This document shows positions 46,085 through 57,744 of a stretch of 64,000 nucleotides of DNA, in pieces. Each line of letters starts with the position of its first letter. The stretch's first letter is position 1. This DNA comes from Copromyces sp. CBS 386.78 (lineage: Eukaryota > Ascomycota > Sordariomycetes > Sordariales > Sordariaceae). Both the position numbers and the translations under genes were made by a program. The stretch lies in NCBI GenBank assembly GCA_030685235.1, contig MU839126.1:246031-310030 (forward strand), read 5' to 3'. The notes under the pieces are model-generated. The model saw nothing but the letters and a program-made list of their open reading frames with translations, had not been told where the DNA came from and did not search any database.

Positions 46085-47236
46085 ATGAAGAACTTTTTTC
46101 TCGTCGCCATCATCTCCATTTTTGTTGGCATCTGTTCCATCTTCCTACTGCGCGAACGCATCGACATCCTACAAGTCGCAAACCTCAACCTAAAAAACAT
46201 ATCTACACTCACAAACCAACTCCTCAACACCTACCTCACCAATCAACAACCCTCAGATACCTCTACATCAAACCCAACCACAACACACATCATCATCACC
46301 ACCAACCCCCAAACCTACAACATGTCCATCCCCCGCCTTATCCGCAAAATCTTCCTCGCCACGGAACAAGCAGAGGGAGCCGGCGCCCGCGTCCGCCGCT
46401 CCATCGGCACCGCTCAGCTGCGCAACTTCTCCCCCTTCCTGATGCTCGATCACTTCTCCATCCGGCCCGGCGCCGGGTTTCCCGACCATCCGCATAGAGG
46501 TCAAGAAACCATCACCTATCTTCTGCAAGGCGGAGTCGACCACGAAGACTTCGCCGGCAACAAGGGCACCATTGAAGCTGGCGACCTGCAGTTCATGACT
46601 GCCGGCCGGGGAATCATGCACGCGGAGATGCCGCGCCAGAACCCGGATGGGAGCGCGAACGTGGGCCTGCAGCTTTGGGTGGACTTGCCCAAGGAGTTGA
46701 AGTCTTGTGAGCCGCGGTACAGGGATCTTAAAGCTGAGGAGGTGCCGGCTGTTGAGACCGACGAAGGGAGGGTGAAGATCAAGGTGATCAGTGGGAAATC
46801 GCATGGGGTCGATAGTGTCAAGGACCTGGCGTACACGCCCGTGTGGATTTTGGATGTGGAGGTTAAGCCTGGTGGCAAAGTGGTGCAGGAGGTTCCCGAA
46901 GGGTGGAACGCTTTTGTTTATACCCTGGAGGGCACCACCATTTTCAGTTCGGGGGAGGGACAAGAAAAGAGGACGGTGGAGCAATACCATAATGTGGTGT
47001 TTGAACCACAGGGGCAGGCGGTTTACGCCGAGGTGGATGCGGGCGCGGAGAAGAGCGGAAGGTTCGTCCTGATTGCGGGAACGCCCCTCGATCAGAAGGT
47101 GGTGCAGTATGGCCCGTTTGTCCTGAATAGTCAGGAGGAGGTGTATCAGACTTTTGTGGATTATCAGACGCATACTAATGGGTTTGAGAGGGCGAAGGGG
47201 TGGAGGAGCGAGATTGGAAAGTCGATGACGCATTAG
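46085..47236 (+). CDS. Pirin-family protein with unusual N-terminal extension
   Basis: A single frame encodes 383 residues from 46,085, or 304 residues from the in-frame ATG at 46,322 (MSIPRLIRKI). The core is a typical bicupin pirin. Counting from the second ATG, the metal ligands are His56 and His58 in FPDHPHRG, His100 in GIMHAEMP, and Glu102. Pirins are iron-binding proteins acting as nuclear cofactors or quercetinase-like dioxygenases. The core start matches the usual pirin N terminus. The extra 79 residues begin with a hydrophobic stretch (residues 4-22) that looks like a membrane anchor or targeting signal, followed by Thr/Asn-rich sequence, which is atypical. The upstream start could be genuine or may just be open 5' UTR. 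Confidence 0.9.
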   Translation: MKNFFLVAIISIFVGICSIFLLRERIDILQVANLNLKNISTLTNQLLNTYLTNQQPSDTSTSNPTTTHIIITTNPQTYNMSIPRLIRKIFLATEQAEGAGARVRRSIGTAQLRNFSPFLMLDHFSIRPGAGFPDHPHRGQETITYLLQGGVDHEDFAGNKGTIEAGDLQFMTAGRGIMHAEMPRQNPDGSANVGLQLWVDLPKELKSCEPRYRDLKAEEVPAVETDEGRVKIKVISGKSHGVDSVKDLAYTPVWILDVEVKPGGKVVQEVPEGWNAFVYTLEGTTIFSSGEGQEKRTVEQYHNVVFEPQGQAVYAEVDAGAEKSGRFVLIAGTPLDQKVVQYGPFVLNSQEEVYQTFVDYQTHTNGFERAKGWRSEIGKSMTH

Positions 47237-47655
47237 TAACCGACCGAAGAAGGGGGATGGGGATGGGGGAGTTGAGAGATACCACATTTTTTTCTTTTGC
47301 TATAGTAGGGTTAGCTGGCAAGAATATGTCATGATGCGTTTCCCGAACTTCGCATGGTCTAGTTGCTGTGATGCTATATCCAAGCTCTTTGAGGAGGTTC
47401 ATGCTTCAAATGTTAAAAATTGACGTGAAAACAACTTTATTGTAAATGTAAATAGGTATCCCCTAACCAAACCAAGCCATGTTCAACCGAGCAACCCAGA
47501 TTCGTTGGTATGCCGAATGCAATCCTTCCTCCAACACCGCCTACTTCCTCTTGTTCTATTCCATGTCGTGTGTTCGTCCAAGCACTATTTCGGGCGTGGC
47601 TCTGTCCCTATCGTCTTCCATATTCGTGTGTATCGTTCCCGTCTGCGCCCCCCTT
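47237..47655. other. Intergenic region between convergent genes
   Basis: This holds the 3' flanks of the pirin gene (+) and copper-chaperone gene (-). No gene was recognised; frames here are short. Confidence 0.5.
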
Positions 47656-48094
47656 TTACTTCTTGGCCACTATCTCCTTGATCTGGTCTTTATCCCATGT
47701 AACAACACCATTTTTCTCGCCAGAGGTGATCTCCTTGCCTGGCTTGGCAACTGTTTGGATGACGTCCTCGTCGGAGAGAGGGGACTTCGGATCGACGACG
47801 ACGGTGGCGGTCCCGGCCTTGGCGTTGTCGTCGAAGGTGACATTGATATCTGTGACGCTTTCTTGCTTGGCTGGTTATATATTGTCAGTTTAGTTATGCA
47901 TGCTTCTTTGGGATATCGCGGCGGCGCGCGATTGAGATTATGTATGCCGTTTGGAAAGGAGAGGAGTAGCTTGGATGGGAACGACCGAACGAACCTTTGA
48001 ACGTCGTGAGGACCCTGTTGACGGCGTTGTAGCAGCCGCTGCAGCTCATGCTGATGTTGAACTTGTAGGTCACGGGTTCCTCGGCGGCGGACAT
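47656..48094 (-). CDS. ATX1-like copper chaperone (heavy-metal-associated domain)
   Basis: Two exons on the minus strand, 48,094-47,995 and 47,870-47,656, give 104 residues. The 124-bp intron starts GTTCGT and ends AACCAG, and the phase-1 junction restores the frame. The HMA motif MSCSGC (residues 16-21) with Cys18 and Cys21 is the Cu(I)-binding MxCxxC site. Ala-Lys residues and TVVVDPKSPLSDEDVIQTVAKPGKEI follow the betaalphabeta fold of ATX1. The protein is expected to carry copper in the cytosol to the secretory-pathway P-type ATPase (Ccc2 type). It is longer than yeast Atx1 by about 30 residues, mainly in the middle and C terminus. The donor GTTCGT is not the preferred GTAAGT, so the junction deserves transcript support. 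Confidence 0.88.
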
Positions 48095-49138
48095 TTTGGC
48101 GGTTTGGCTTCGTTTGTTATTAAGGTTTAGGTATAGCCTGGTATAGTCGAAAAGGTTCAGATGGCAGTTGTTGATGTGCAGTTGTCAACGGATGCGGTCG
48201 ATGGAATGCAATGTGATGCGGGGCAGTCGGGTTCTTTAGAGACGTGCCAAGTGTTCTTGGAGGGGAGGGGGCCGAGGGGCAGCACTTTAGGTAAATTGAG
48301 CTCCGCGACAGCGTGCTATGAGCCAAAACGGGAGAAGCGGAACTTGGAACAACTGAACCTTAACAACAACCTTGCAAGCGAGTCGCGGACAGCAAGAAAA
48401 GAGAACAGATTGCAATTAAAACGCAATGACCAACATGGGAAGAGCGAAGAGCATTAATAATCTGCTCACTACATACCTCGTGCTCCCACTATCAGGCACG
48501 TCAGGTACCGCTACGCCGCTCTGTTCTCAGATGATCCCGCCATGGTGTCAGGGGCTCCGTGTCAACCTGCGCAGCGGAGGCGGAGATCTCCCAGGAGGGA
48601 TTCATGTGAGACCTTGTGCGATGGCGTCAGAGAGCTTTCGCACTGGGCTGCTTTTGCGAGAATTGTCACCTTGAAGGAAGCTATTCACAGTGCGGCGCAA
48701 ACTGTAACGCTCACTCCCCGGTGTCTCCGCCACGCGTTTACTCGGAGGTGTAAGCGACGGACTGGCTGGCTGCCGCACCCTGGAAGCTTGAAACTTGCTC
48801 ACCGAGACTGTCTCATATTTCCATTGTCTGAATATCCTGGAGGTTCTCAGATCGACCCAAACCGAGCACAAAACCTATGTTGTTCGTTTGGTAGAGCGTT
48901 GGCTCTCTATACGCCTGTTCAGGGGCTTCGGTCTAATGCCACGCGAGAAAGATATGTAGGTGCTTCACGAAATGCTTTGAATTTGACCTGCACGGAATGT
49001 CAAGGCAGATCTCTCTATTCAGCATTTGTGTCAGAAAGACAGTAACTCCGCTCTAGCTACTTCGCTACACGGTCCAAGACCGTGGTCTTCCGAAACCCCA
49101 TTTCCCCTTTTCCCTCATAACACTCTCGCGGGGGGGAT
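48095..49138. other. Intergenic region between same-strand genes
   Basis: About 1 kb of ordinary composition. A 167-codon plus-strand frame at 48,542-49,045 has no recognisable domain and a composition typical of chance frames, so it is not called. The first part should contain the promoter of the copper chaperone. Confidence 0.45.
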
Positions 49139-51346
49139 CTACCTCCGAGCAGCCTCCTCTTCATCGCTATCATCCGCATCTTCAACCGTCGCCCTCCTAT
49201 TCGGCGTTCCACCCGGTCCAAACTCCAGTTCGAGCTCAGGATCAAGCTGGTCCTCATACCAGTGATCCTCCCCATCATCAAAGTCATCATCGCCCCATCC
49301 CTCATCGAAATCATCTTCCCAACCTCCAGGCATGACATCACCTCTCTGTCTACCCTCACCTTCACCTCCTTCCTCCGCAACGCCTCCTCCTGCTCCGCCT
49401 GTCCACCCTTGACCCGTCAAAATATCCACCATCCTCTGCCACACCCCGCGCTGCACCTCGTCGGCTTCAGGATCATCGATTCTAGCGCGAGCTTCGTCGA
49501 CCGCGGCGCGGAGCTGTTCTTCATTCAAACGGCCTCTAACCATCTGCAGCGCGGCTTCTTCGCGCAGCCTCGTCTGTCTGTGTTCGCCATCGCCCTCGGA
49601 AATCGCCCACGGCATCTTCTGCGTCGGGCTGGAAAAGATGTTTTCCTCCTTCGGAGGCGGGAGCGGGTCAAAGTCGAAGTTGGGAGAAGCTGTGTGCAGG
49701 ATCTTGCGCGGCACGGCCGACATGAGCTCAGGCGTGTTGTCCAGGTAGACAAAGCGGGCTGTGGCGAGCGAGACGACCGGGCTGGGAGGCAGGCCAAAGA
49801 AGTCCACCTTACGAGCAGCGTTGGCGGCCTCGTTCAGAAGCAAAGTAGCGGCCGGGTTATTCCAGAGATCCTTGGCCAGGTGGACGTAGAGCTTCGTGTG
49901 TAGCGCTTCCTCGTCGTCCCGGGGCTGGACAGCCCAGACGGAGCGTGGGGTATCGAGGTTGAGGGCGCTGAAGAGGGCGCTGAAAAGCCATGGGAGTCGC
50001 TCAATGCTCTCGATAGCGGCAGCGCGGGCCCCGGCGTGATCCTTCAGTTGAAGCTTGGCCAAGGGCATGGTAGCCTTGAAGTATGGACCAATATCCTCAT
50101 TGGCAATCAAAGGTGAGTTGCACAGTTCGATAAACCATTTGGCCTCGTATGCGCGGATGGCTAGAACGTGAACCCAGTTCAGCACGCCATAGGGGTCGTC
50201 ATGGTTGACGCTGAGGACGAACTTGGCCCATTCCAGAGCCGTGCGATAGGTTCCTTTGAGGACCAAGTTCTTGATCTGGTTGTAGCCAGCCAAGAAGAAC
50301 TGCCTGTTCTCGGGTCGGTTGAAGTCCAGTCTTGCGGTGCCCTCTCCCAACCGCTTGCGGAAGTCGCTCAAAGTGGCCCTGCCAAAGGTAAAGAGGGCTC
50401 TCTCGATGAGGTCGTGGGCTAGGTACGAGTTTTGGTCGTTGTGGGCAACCTTGCTCACTTGGATGAGCGACGAGACGTGGTAGGGGTACCTGGCTAGGAA
50501 GTAGACGAGCTGCATGGGATCGTACATCTGGACCAGACCGTAGAAGTTGCCCTCGAGGGCGTCGTATGTCTTGTCATGACTAAAGGCAAATTCGGCGACA
50601 CCGGGCTCACCATCGCAGGACTCGGTGACACGCACCATCTTAAGGCCGCGAGTAGAGTCCCTGGGCCAAGTCTTCTTCCCCTCGATAAAGGGATTCGTGC
50701 GCAACACAGTCTCAAACATGCTCCTCTTGCCCAGCCGCTGCTGAACTGCTGGCGGGACCGAGAGGAAGGTCTCGAGGTCAACATTCTGCCGGGCGGCTCC
50801 TCTCTGCTGTTGACGGCTGTTAGCCTCAGCAGCCTGTTCCGCACGTGCTGCTTCGATGGCACTGCCAAACAGCTTCCGCATTTCGTTGAGAGCCTTGAGA
50901 TGCTGAAAGTTGACGCGCAAGAGCTCGTTAATTTGACCGGTCGACCTGGCAGCATTGGAAGTGGCGGTATCTGAGGCAGAATTCTTATTCTCCTTAAGGT
51001 TGAGCTCCTCAAGAACGCGATCTATCTCGTCCAGATCATCCTCTTCAGGTGCAGGTGATTCGGTCTTCTTGCCCTTCTTCTTCTTCTTTTTGGACTTTTT
51101 GCTCTTACTGGCAGGGGCTACCGGTTTGGGGGCTTCTTCGACTTGTTTGGTTTCTTCCTCGGTGTCTTGATCGTCGTCGTCATCGTCGTCTCCTCCTCCA
51201 AGAGCGGCAAAGCCTGCAAAAGCATTAGGCCTGGGCTTGGTAACAATGGGCTCGTCCTCGGATTCGTCATCTTCCCGATCTGCTTCGCTTTGCAGCCTAA
51301 GAAGCTCCTGCTGCTTCTGCAGCTTTCGCATTTGCCGTGTCGCCAT
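49139..51346 (-). CDS. Rqc1/TCF25 family, ribosome quality control subunit
   Basis: One intron-free frame encodes 735 residues, starting MATRQMRKLQKQQELLRL. The N terminus has an acidic run of Asp (about 52-60), followed by a Lys-rich block (SKKSKKKKKKGKK), typical of Rqc1/TCF25 (NULP1). The middle (about 200-560) is the conserved TCF25 region with PFIEGKKTWPRDSTRGLKM, LVYFLARYPYHVSSLIQVSKV and FFLAGYNQIKNLVLKGTYRTALEWAKF. The C terminus is Asp/Glu-rich. Yeast Rqc1 works with Ltn1, Rqc2 and Cdc48 on 60S subunits to promote ubiquitination and extraction of stalled nascent chains. The length agrees with fungal family members. The upstream neighbour is the divergent Scd6 gene. Confidence 0.92.
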   Translation of the reverse strand: MATRQMRKLQKQQELLRLQSEADREDDESEDEPIVTKPRPNAFAGFAALGGGDDDDDDDQDTEEETKQVEEAPKPVAPASKSKKSKKKKKKGKKTESPAPEEDDLDEIDRVLEELNLKENKNSASDTATSNAARSTGQINELLRVNFQHLKALNEMRKLFGSAIEAARAEQAAEANSRQQQRGAARQNVDLETFLSVPPAVQQRLGKRSMFETVLRTNPFIEGKKTWPRDSTRGLKMVRVTESCDGEPGVAEFAFSHDKTYDALEGNFYGLVQMYDPMQLVYFLARYPYHVSSLIQVSKVAHNDQNSYLAHDLIERALFTFGRATLSDFRKRLGEGTARLDFNRPENRQFFLAGYNQIKNLVLKGTYRTALEWAKFVLSVNHDDPYGVLNWVHVLAIRAYEAKWFIELCNSPLIANEDIGPYFKATMPLAKLQLKDHAGARAAAIESIERLPWLFSALFSALNLDTPRSVWAVQPRDDEEALHTKLYVHLAKDLWNNPAATLLLNEAANAARKVDFFGLPPSPVVSLATARFVYLDNTPELMSAVPRKILHTASPNFDFDPLPPPKEENIFSSPTQKMPWAISEGDGEHRQTRLREEAALQMVRGRLNEEQLRAAVDEARARIDDPEADEVQRGVWQRMVDILTGQGWTGGAGGGVAEEGGEGEGRQRGDVMPGGWEDDFDEGWGDDDFDDGEDHWYEDQLDPELELEFGPGGTPNRRATVEDADDSDEEEAARR

Positions 51347-52750
51347 AATGTAATGTGAGAATGCTTTTCAAAATCAGATGATAAAGTGGCTGGATTGTGG
51401 CCGCGGGGCAAACCGAAGGCTTTATAACCCCACCAGACGAAAAAGTCTTGATAATGCGACTGCCGAGTGAGTGACCTGCCACGGGTTGAATATGGTAGAA
51501 TACAATGTGAGTAAGGCTGGGTTCTGGCAAACGGAATTTTCCGAAGGTTTTGTTCATCGAAAGAATGGAAGTTGGGTGGCCGATGGAGTCATCTTCCCGG
51601 GCGAGCATTGGAATAAAAGTGGGCCCTGCCAAGCCCGTGATGTCGACGACGGTCGCTTTTAACAATGCCCCGGACCTTCCAACACTGCATATACATGCGT
51701 TTAGGGCTACTATCACCGGACACGGTTCTTGATGTATCCTGCTTGCCATTCCTCGAAAGTCTTGGGATTTCCCAAGTACTTCTTGGCGACATGATACAAG
51801 AAATAACAAGTGGTTTCACTCGACAGCATTGCGACTTCCATGGAAGCTTCGGGAGGTGGACAGGTTTGCTCAAACAAACAAGGCCAGGTCACAGGTAGCA
51901 GATGGCAGGTGTAGGTTGTAGCGGGTAGGTTGCAGGTTGCGGGGGACGACGGCTTCAAGCTGTCTGGCCGTGCCACTCTTGCAGCATATACCTATGCATA
52001 CCGCATGGTTCAAATGTTGTTTTGCAGGGCAGCCGAGAGCTATTTCAGATATATGAAACATACTTGGAATCATATATATATCATACAGAGCTCGACGATA
52101 AGGTGCGCTTGTGATCACAAAACACCTACGACATCCAAATAAACATGCGACCACTGTCAAGAGTGATGATCCCATGGTCCATAAGATGGATTAACTGGGC
52201 AGCTGGTAGGGCTGGCATTGACACTGACGAGAGCCAGTATATCAGACGGGCCTCGGGAGGCATTCACTAAGCTCGTCGCCAACCCGGACTGAGAACATCA
52301 TGGCACGGCAAGGTTCGGGTCGACCCCCGTTATTCAGCCTCCTGCCCTCCACCGTGGCGGTGCACGGATGCCGGAGAACAGACGCCGAAGGCTGCCAAAG
52401 TGGTGACGACGGGCGCAATGTGGGGTCACAACACCCACGAAACAAGGAGGCTGAACTAGTCGAGTTTTCGCTGGTTGGCTGCCTTTTTACCTCGATCCCT
52501 CCCGCCAATCCTTCCCTTTCTTTCTTCTTCCTCCTTCCTCCATGCGAATTATGAAACCCCCGCCATGACAACTCTGCGCACACTTTCCTGTCGCCGCCTT
52601 TTACTCCCTTTCCACGTCTAAGACTCGCGCTCTTTAATTCCTTCTTTTCCATTTTCCAGTCGATTCAATCTGCGTCGCTTTTCTTCTCTTCACTGCATAT
52701 CACGCGCATACTGCATTTAACACCGCTGTTGCAGCCAGAGCGCTTTGCCA
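51347..52750. other. Divergent intergenic region between Rqc1 and Scd6 genes
   Basis: This 1.4-kb interval separates two divergently transcribed translation-related genes and must contain both promoters. A run of related GTAGGTTG/GCAGGT motifs occurs at about 51,890-51,940. The final 250 bp are C/T-rich, like other leaders in the window. No gene was recognised. Confidence 0.5.
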
Positions 52751-54896
52751 ATGTCTGAATTTCTTGGGTGCGTTTGGCCACATCTCCCCCCTCCCCGCCA
52801 TCACCTGGAGTGGTGCTAGTCACCTCTCCTCTCCTCTCCCTCACCACCGACAATGCTTCATAGGCTAACGCATCACCCATTTTACAGCTCTCGGATATCC
52901 TTGATATCGAGGAGCGACATCCGGTAGGCTCTAGCCTCTGCATCCTGCTAGGCTTGGCAGCCCCGCTGACCGTCATTTCAGCTATGTCGGTACCTTGCAC
53001 AACATCAACTCGGAGGAGTCTACCGTCTCCCTAGAGAACGTCCGGTCATTCGGAACAGAGGGTCGCAAGCACAATCCTGATGAGGAAGTGCCCGCCTCCG
53101 ACCAGGTCTACGAGTATATCGTTTTCCGCGGCAGCGATGTGAAGGATCTCCGCATAGAAGAGGGGCCTTCGGCTCCCAAGGAGAACAAGCCTCCGATGCC
53201 CGATGATCCCGCAATCCTCGGCGTAAGTCTCCATTCCCGCCATTCATCCCACCTACCAAGCCCACATCATGATGAAATATTTCCGGATGTAAAATTACAT
53301 TTGTCTGAAAAGCGCAAAAACAATGTTGAGATTTCCGTTGCCTTCCTTCTGATTTGTGGTTCAACCTTGCCCTTCTTTTCACCCTCATCACACTGGCTTC
53401 CACAGTTGCTAACATGGAATGCGTAGGCTCGTCCTCGTCAGGCCAATGTCGCACCTGGCCCTCCTGGACCTCCGGGCCCACCCGGTCCTCCCCTCGGTCA
53501 AGTCGGTGCGCCCGGCCACCAAGGCCCGCCGCCGCCTCCTGGCGCCCCTGGCTTCGGTTACTATCCTCCTCACATGGGTGGTTGGGGCCGCGGTGGTGCT
53601 CCTGGTGCTCCTCCCAATGCGTTCGGCGGCATGCCGTATCCCCCTCCTCCCGGATGGTTCCCTCCCGGTCAGGAGTTCCCCATGGGCCCCGGTCCCGGTC
53701 CATGGAACAACTACCCCTACCCTCCTGGTCCTGGTGTCGCTCCGGGTGGCGTTCCGGGCCAGGGAGGTCGCCAGTCTGCGAACCAGACCCCGAGCAACCA
53801 GGCCCCTGGCCCGAAGCCTGCGCCCATTGGTCCCGCGGGAGACAAGAAGGTGCCGTCTACTCCAAATCAGCCTCAACAGCAACCTCAGCAGCACGAGCTG
53901 TCTGCCGATGTGCCCAAGTCCTTTGGTCAGCAGCCTCCTGCCGGCGCCCCCTCTTTGCCCAACGATTCAAAGCCCACTGTTGAAGAGGTCAAGGCCACTG
54001 CCGCGTCTCTGAACAGTGCTGCTCCTGCTGGTCCCGCCTCCCAACAGAAGAACATCCCTACTGGTCCCAAGGGCAACACTACTCGTCCCACGCAGATTCT
54101 TCCTGCTGTCCCCCTACCCGCTGCCCTTACTGCGAGACCCGTTCAGCCGACGGCTGGAGCTGCCAAGCCTGCCGGTGAGGCTGGAAGCGGACCGATGAGC
54201 GCGGCCCAGTTGCGTGACGCTACTCAGCAGGCTAGAGCGGCCGTCGCTGCTGCTATGGCTAACATGGTCAAGCTGGATGGCCAAGTCGCTACGCAGCAGC
54301 AAGCAACCGCCGCTGCTGTTGACAATCTCACCAAGCGGGTTAACGAGATGAATGTCAACGCCGCTGCGTCTGCTTCCGCCCCTCGCGTCCCCATGAGCCA
54401 CAACCCCGCCGCTACCAACCGCGGTGGTCGGGCTCGTGGTCCTCGCCCGGCCAAGGTTGAAGTCCCTGACTCTGACTTTGACTTCGAGTCCTCTAATGCC
54501 AAGTTCAACAAGCAAGAAATTGTTAAGGAGGCTATCGCTGGTTCTCCCCTTCATGAGGAGCCGGCAATTGAATCGGCAGCTCCGGAAGTTGTTGCCGATG
54601 TCTCCGGTGTCGCCCAGCAAGCCTACAACAAGAGCAAGTCATTCTTTGACAACATCTCAAGTGAGGCAAAGGACAGGGCTGAGAACAATGGCCAGAAGCC
54701 GGGTGGTCGCGAGTGGCGCGGTGAGGAACAACGCCGCAACATCGAGACCTTCGGTCAAGGCAGTGTTGATGGTGGCTACCGTGGCTATCGCGGTGGCAGA
54801 GGTCGTGGTCGCGGCGGTCGCGGCCGTGGTTTCCGTGGTGGAAGAGGTGCGAGCAACGGCTTTCCTCGCCGTGACGCGCCGGCCGCTGCACAGTAA
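52751..54896 (+). CDS. Scd6/LSM14 family mRNP translational repressor
   Basis: Exons are 52,751-52,767 (17 bp), 52,888-52,923 (36 bp), 52,982-53,222 and 53,427-54,896, giving 587 residues. Introns are 120, 58 and 204 bp, and all phases fit. The tiny exons rebuild the N-terminal LSm14 fold: MSEFLG, then SRISLISRSDIRYVGTLHNI, ending near VFRGSDVKDLRIEE. A collagen-like Pro/Gly-rich linker follows. Then come the FDF motif (DSDFDFESSNAKFNKQEI, near 446), the FFD box (SFFDNISSEAKDR, near 503), the TFG box (RNIETFGQGS, near 539) and an RGG/RGRG tail. This is the full domain order of Scd6, Sum2 and RAP55, P-body proteins that bind Dhh1, Edc3 partners and eIF4G and repress translation. Confidence 0.94.
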
Positions 54897-57744
54897 TTTC
54901 GCTTTTCGTGACTTGCCCATATTTTGACGGGCTCTGTGGCGCTGTGAACGAACATTTCCTTTTTCGAGGCCTCCAGGTTTGGGACTGAGCATGATTTTTT
55001 ATTGAACGGCGGCAAAGGCTTGTAGCCCGGTGTTTCTTTGGGAGTTGTGGCATGATGCTATGAATTGGGACGACCCAGGGCAGGCGATATAGCGAGAGTG
55101 ATTTTCCAGATTCTAATCAAAGGGATAGCGGGAGTGGACAGCACTCTCGTTGAGACTGGCCGCAGCACGGCCAACTGCCGCTAAACGGCGCAACGTCTTT
55201 TACGCTCCAGCCATGACAGCATGGAGGATGATAATCACTGGATAGATGCGACCAGAGGCATCACCTACCTTGATTGGTATTTTATTATGCACACAAATCA
55301 AGAGCAGCATGGTCTGTATGGGAAGGATTTGCCCTCGAGATGGAAGCGCAGCGGGACTGGAGTCGAACAGACACGAGGCAAGCTGCTGCCCTACAGACAC
55401 ATGAAACCGACGAATTCGGAGGACATAACCATCAAGTTGACTTAAGGACGCCTTTGCTGCGCCGGGATAATCAAAGCCATCAAACCCTCCCTACCTCACC
55501 AACACGTGCAATCAATGGGCCCTCTATGATGCAAGACTTGAGACCATATATATCATTTGATGTCTTGGTGCAGATTTGGCGCCTTGTTCTAGACAGCATC
55601 ATACGTATAGTATTCTAAATGAAGTCAACTACCTTGTCTTGATCCTCATGATTTGTCACTCGGCGTGAATTGCACCGGTGTATGTTCAAGCCATTGTGTG
55701 TTCAACTTCACATCGTGGTCCACCGATGTTGTTTCTGTTGTCCAGTTTCTGCCAATGCCCCCGTGAAGTCAACTTCAAGATGTTGGGTCCCTTCCTCGGT
55801 GAAACTCTCAGCTGCTTATGAGATCATTGTGTATTGACTGACACTGGCTCCGGATCTTCACGAGTCCACGAGAAGCCGTTTGAACTTGTTGTCCGTCATC
55901 TCCACAACGTGAACAGTGAACACAACGCTGTGTGAAACGTCACTCGGCGTGGAGTACATCTGTTCATGACCGAGTCGATGTACACAGCCTCTAATCGTAA
56001 GTGATGTGCAGTCTCCCATTGTCCAGTTGTATATTTCTTCCAATATCCAGCAGAAAGGATGTAGGACGTAAGATAAGATCCACGGTTGTTGGTATATAAC
56101 ATATGTCAGTTCCAAACTTGGAACATCCATTCATGAAGCCCAAAAGAACCTGTATCGTACCGCACCGAACTGGATTCTGTATCCTGTCACCACAGTCCAA
56201 CCTTTTTCATAATGACCGAGGGCGAGGGGTAATCAACCCACCCATACGTAGGTGATTTCGAGCAATTCAACATCCAAGGTACAAAGAATGGCAAATAGGT
56301 ACTTTGGAAACAAGTGAAGTGTATGGAGTTTGGTCGAAAGGGAAGGAATCGAAAAGGACATCTCAGATTATTTAAAGAGAGCCAGAAAGGAAGAGATATG
56401 GACAAGAAAAGACACTGGATCATAACATAACGTTGAGAGCCAAAAAAAAAAAAAAAAAAGGGGAAATCAGAAAAGCTGTCTAGTATCAAAAGGGGAAGGA
56501 AGGATAAGTAGGGAAATCGGGAAAAAAAAAAGACATACAACACCAGGGATTCGCTGGTCGTCACCGACCCAACTACTAGTCTGGCCCTCACTGGCTTATC
56601 TATGGGAGAGCGGACGGGATCCCGAGTTTTCCAGTGGGTATGGTCGTATGTGCTAAGTATGAGCGAAACAAAAGCTTATGAAAGCACAATGACAATAGTC
56701 GTGCGGGAGGAAAGCAATGAACTAGAAAAAGGAATAAAAATGAAAAAAAGCAATCTGCTCCCTGATCCTCGTGACCGTGCACGTGCATATCCCCTGGCCT
56801 CTGACACCAGTCTCCGGCCGATGTCCACTCCACCTGCTGCCAAGCCTGCTAGTACACTGACACTGCCCGCTCCCCGCCTGCATTTCCAAAAACAAATCGC
56901 GATCACCGTGTTACCACTTCCAACGACATCCCTCGACCTCACCAAATCCGACCCTCCCACGGCGGCCCAGACCCAAAGCCACCACACATTTCGACTTCCG
57001 CAAGGCTTTCAATGAGCGTTCTCCGCCAAAGTCCGTCACCGATACGATGACTACTAAGCGGTTGTCGAACTCGACGGTTGCTCTCCCGCCCGTCAAATAA
57101 TAACCTGACAGCTGTATACAGTACTCATTTTATACACCGGTCCCGTCCATTGGCCGGTGGCTCTTTGCCTGGCCGCGTTTCCCGCTCTTAGTCTTCTTCC
57201 CGTCACTCCGTCAGGCGTCCGTCAAAATAGCCCCTCATATTTCAGCGCCAGCATCGAGTGGATGCAGGTCGTAGCAGAAATGGAAGGACAGCAGTGTCGC
57301 CTGCATTCGACCCTGGCGAGTGAGAACAACACAAGTTCAAGAACCCATGCCTCGCTGGGCGGACGGTTAGCATAGGCACTGCAGCTCCTTGTCCTCCACT
57401 CCTCCTCATTCTGCCCCTGGAGCCCAATCAGAACGGTGCTGCCTTTGGCCCAAGCTTTTTCCAAGTCAGCTTTTAGCTCTCCCTCTGATGGACGCTCGTT
57501 CACTTGTGCTTACTTCTTTGAGTAAGGTCCTTTTCAGCCCATCAAGCCCTCCTCCACGGTCGCGATCCTGGCCCGTCTTGTTCTTACTGGTTCTACAGGG
57601 CACAGGCGTTGGGATCTGTAAAAGCATTGGGGTTACCTGCTTCCCACAGGCTCCTAAACCTCGTCCTTTCTTCTCTTCTCATCTTCCCCTACTACTCATA
57701 ACCAACAAGCCTCTCCACATCCTATTCCTACTTGCACAAGCACA
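54897..57744. other. 2.8-kb interval without recognised gene
   Basis: This begins with the 3' flank of the Scd6 gene. Two loosely related copies of a segment containing GTCACTCGGCGTG and TTGTCCAG lie at about 55,655-55,765 and 55,945-56,050. An A-run of 18 lies near 56,442-56,459. Frames at 56,600-57,100 on both strands lack domains. 57,130-57,740 is C/T-rich and probably the leader of the next gene. Confidence 0.45.

Noticed and set aside
48885..48960. tRNA-like start (TTGGTAGAGCG)
   Set aside because: No matching T-arm or acceptor pairing can be drawn, so it is probably chance.
48542..49045. 167-codon plus-strand frame
   Set aside because: No domain, Arg/Cys-rich chance-like composition, and no conserved start context.
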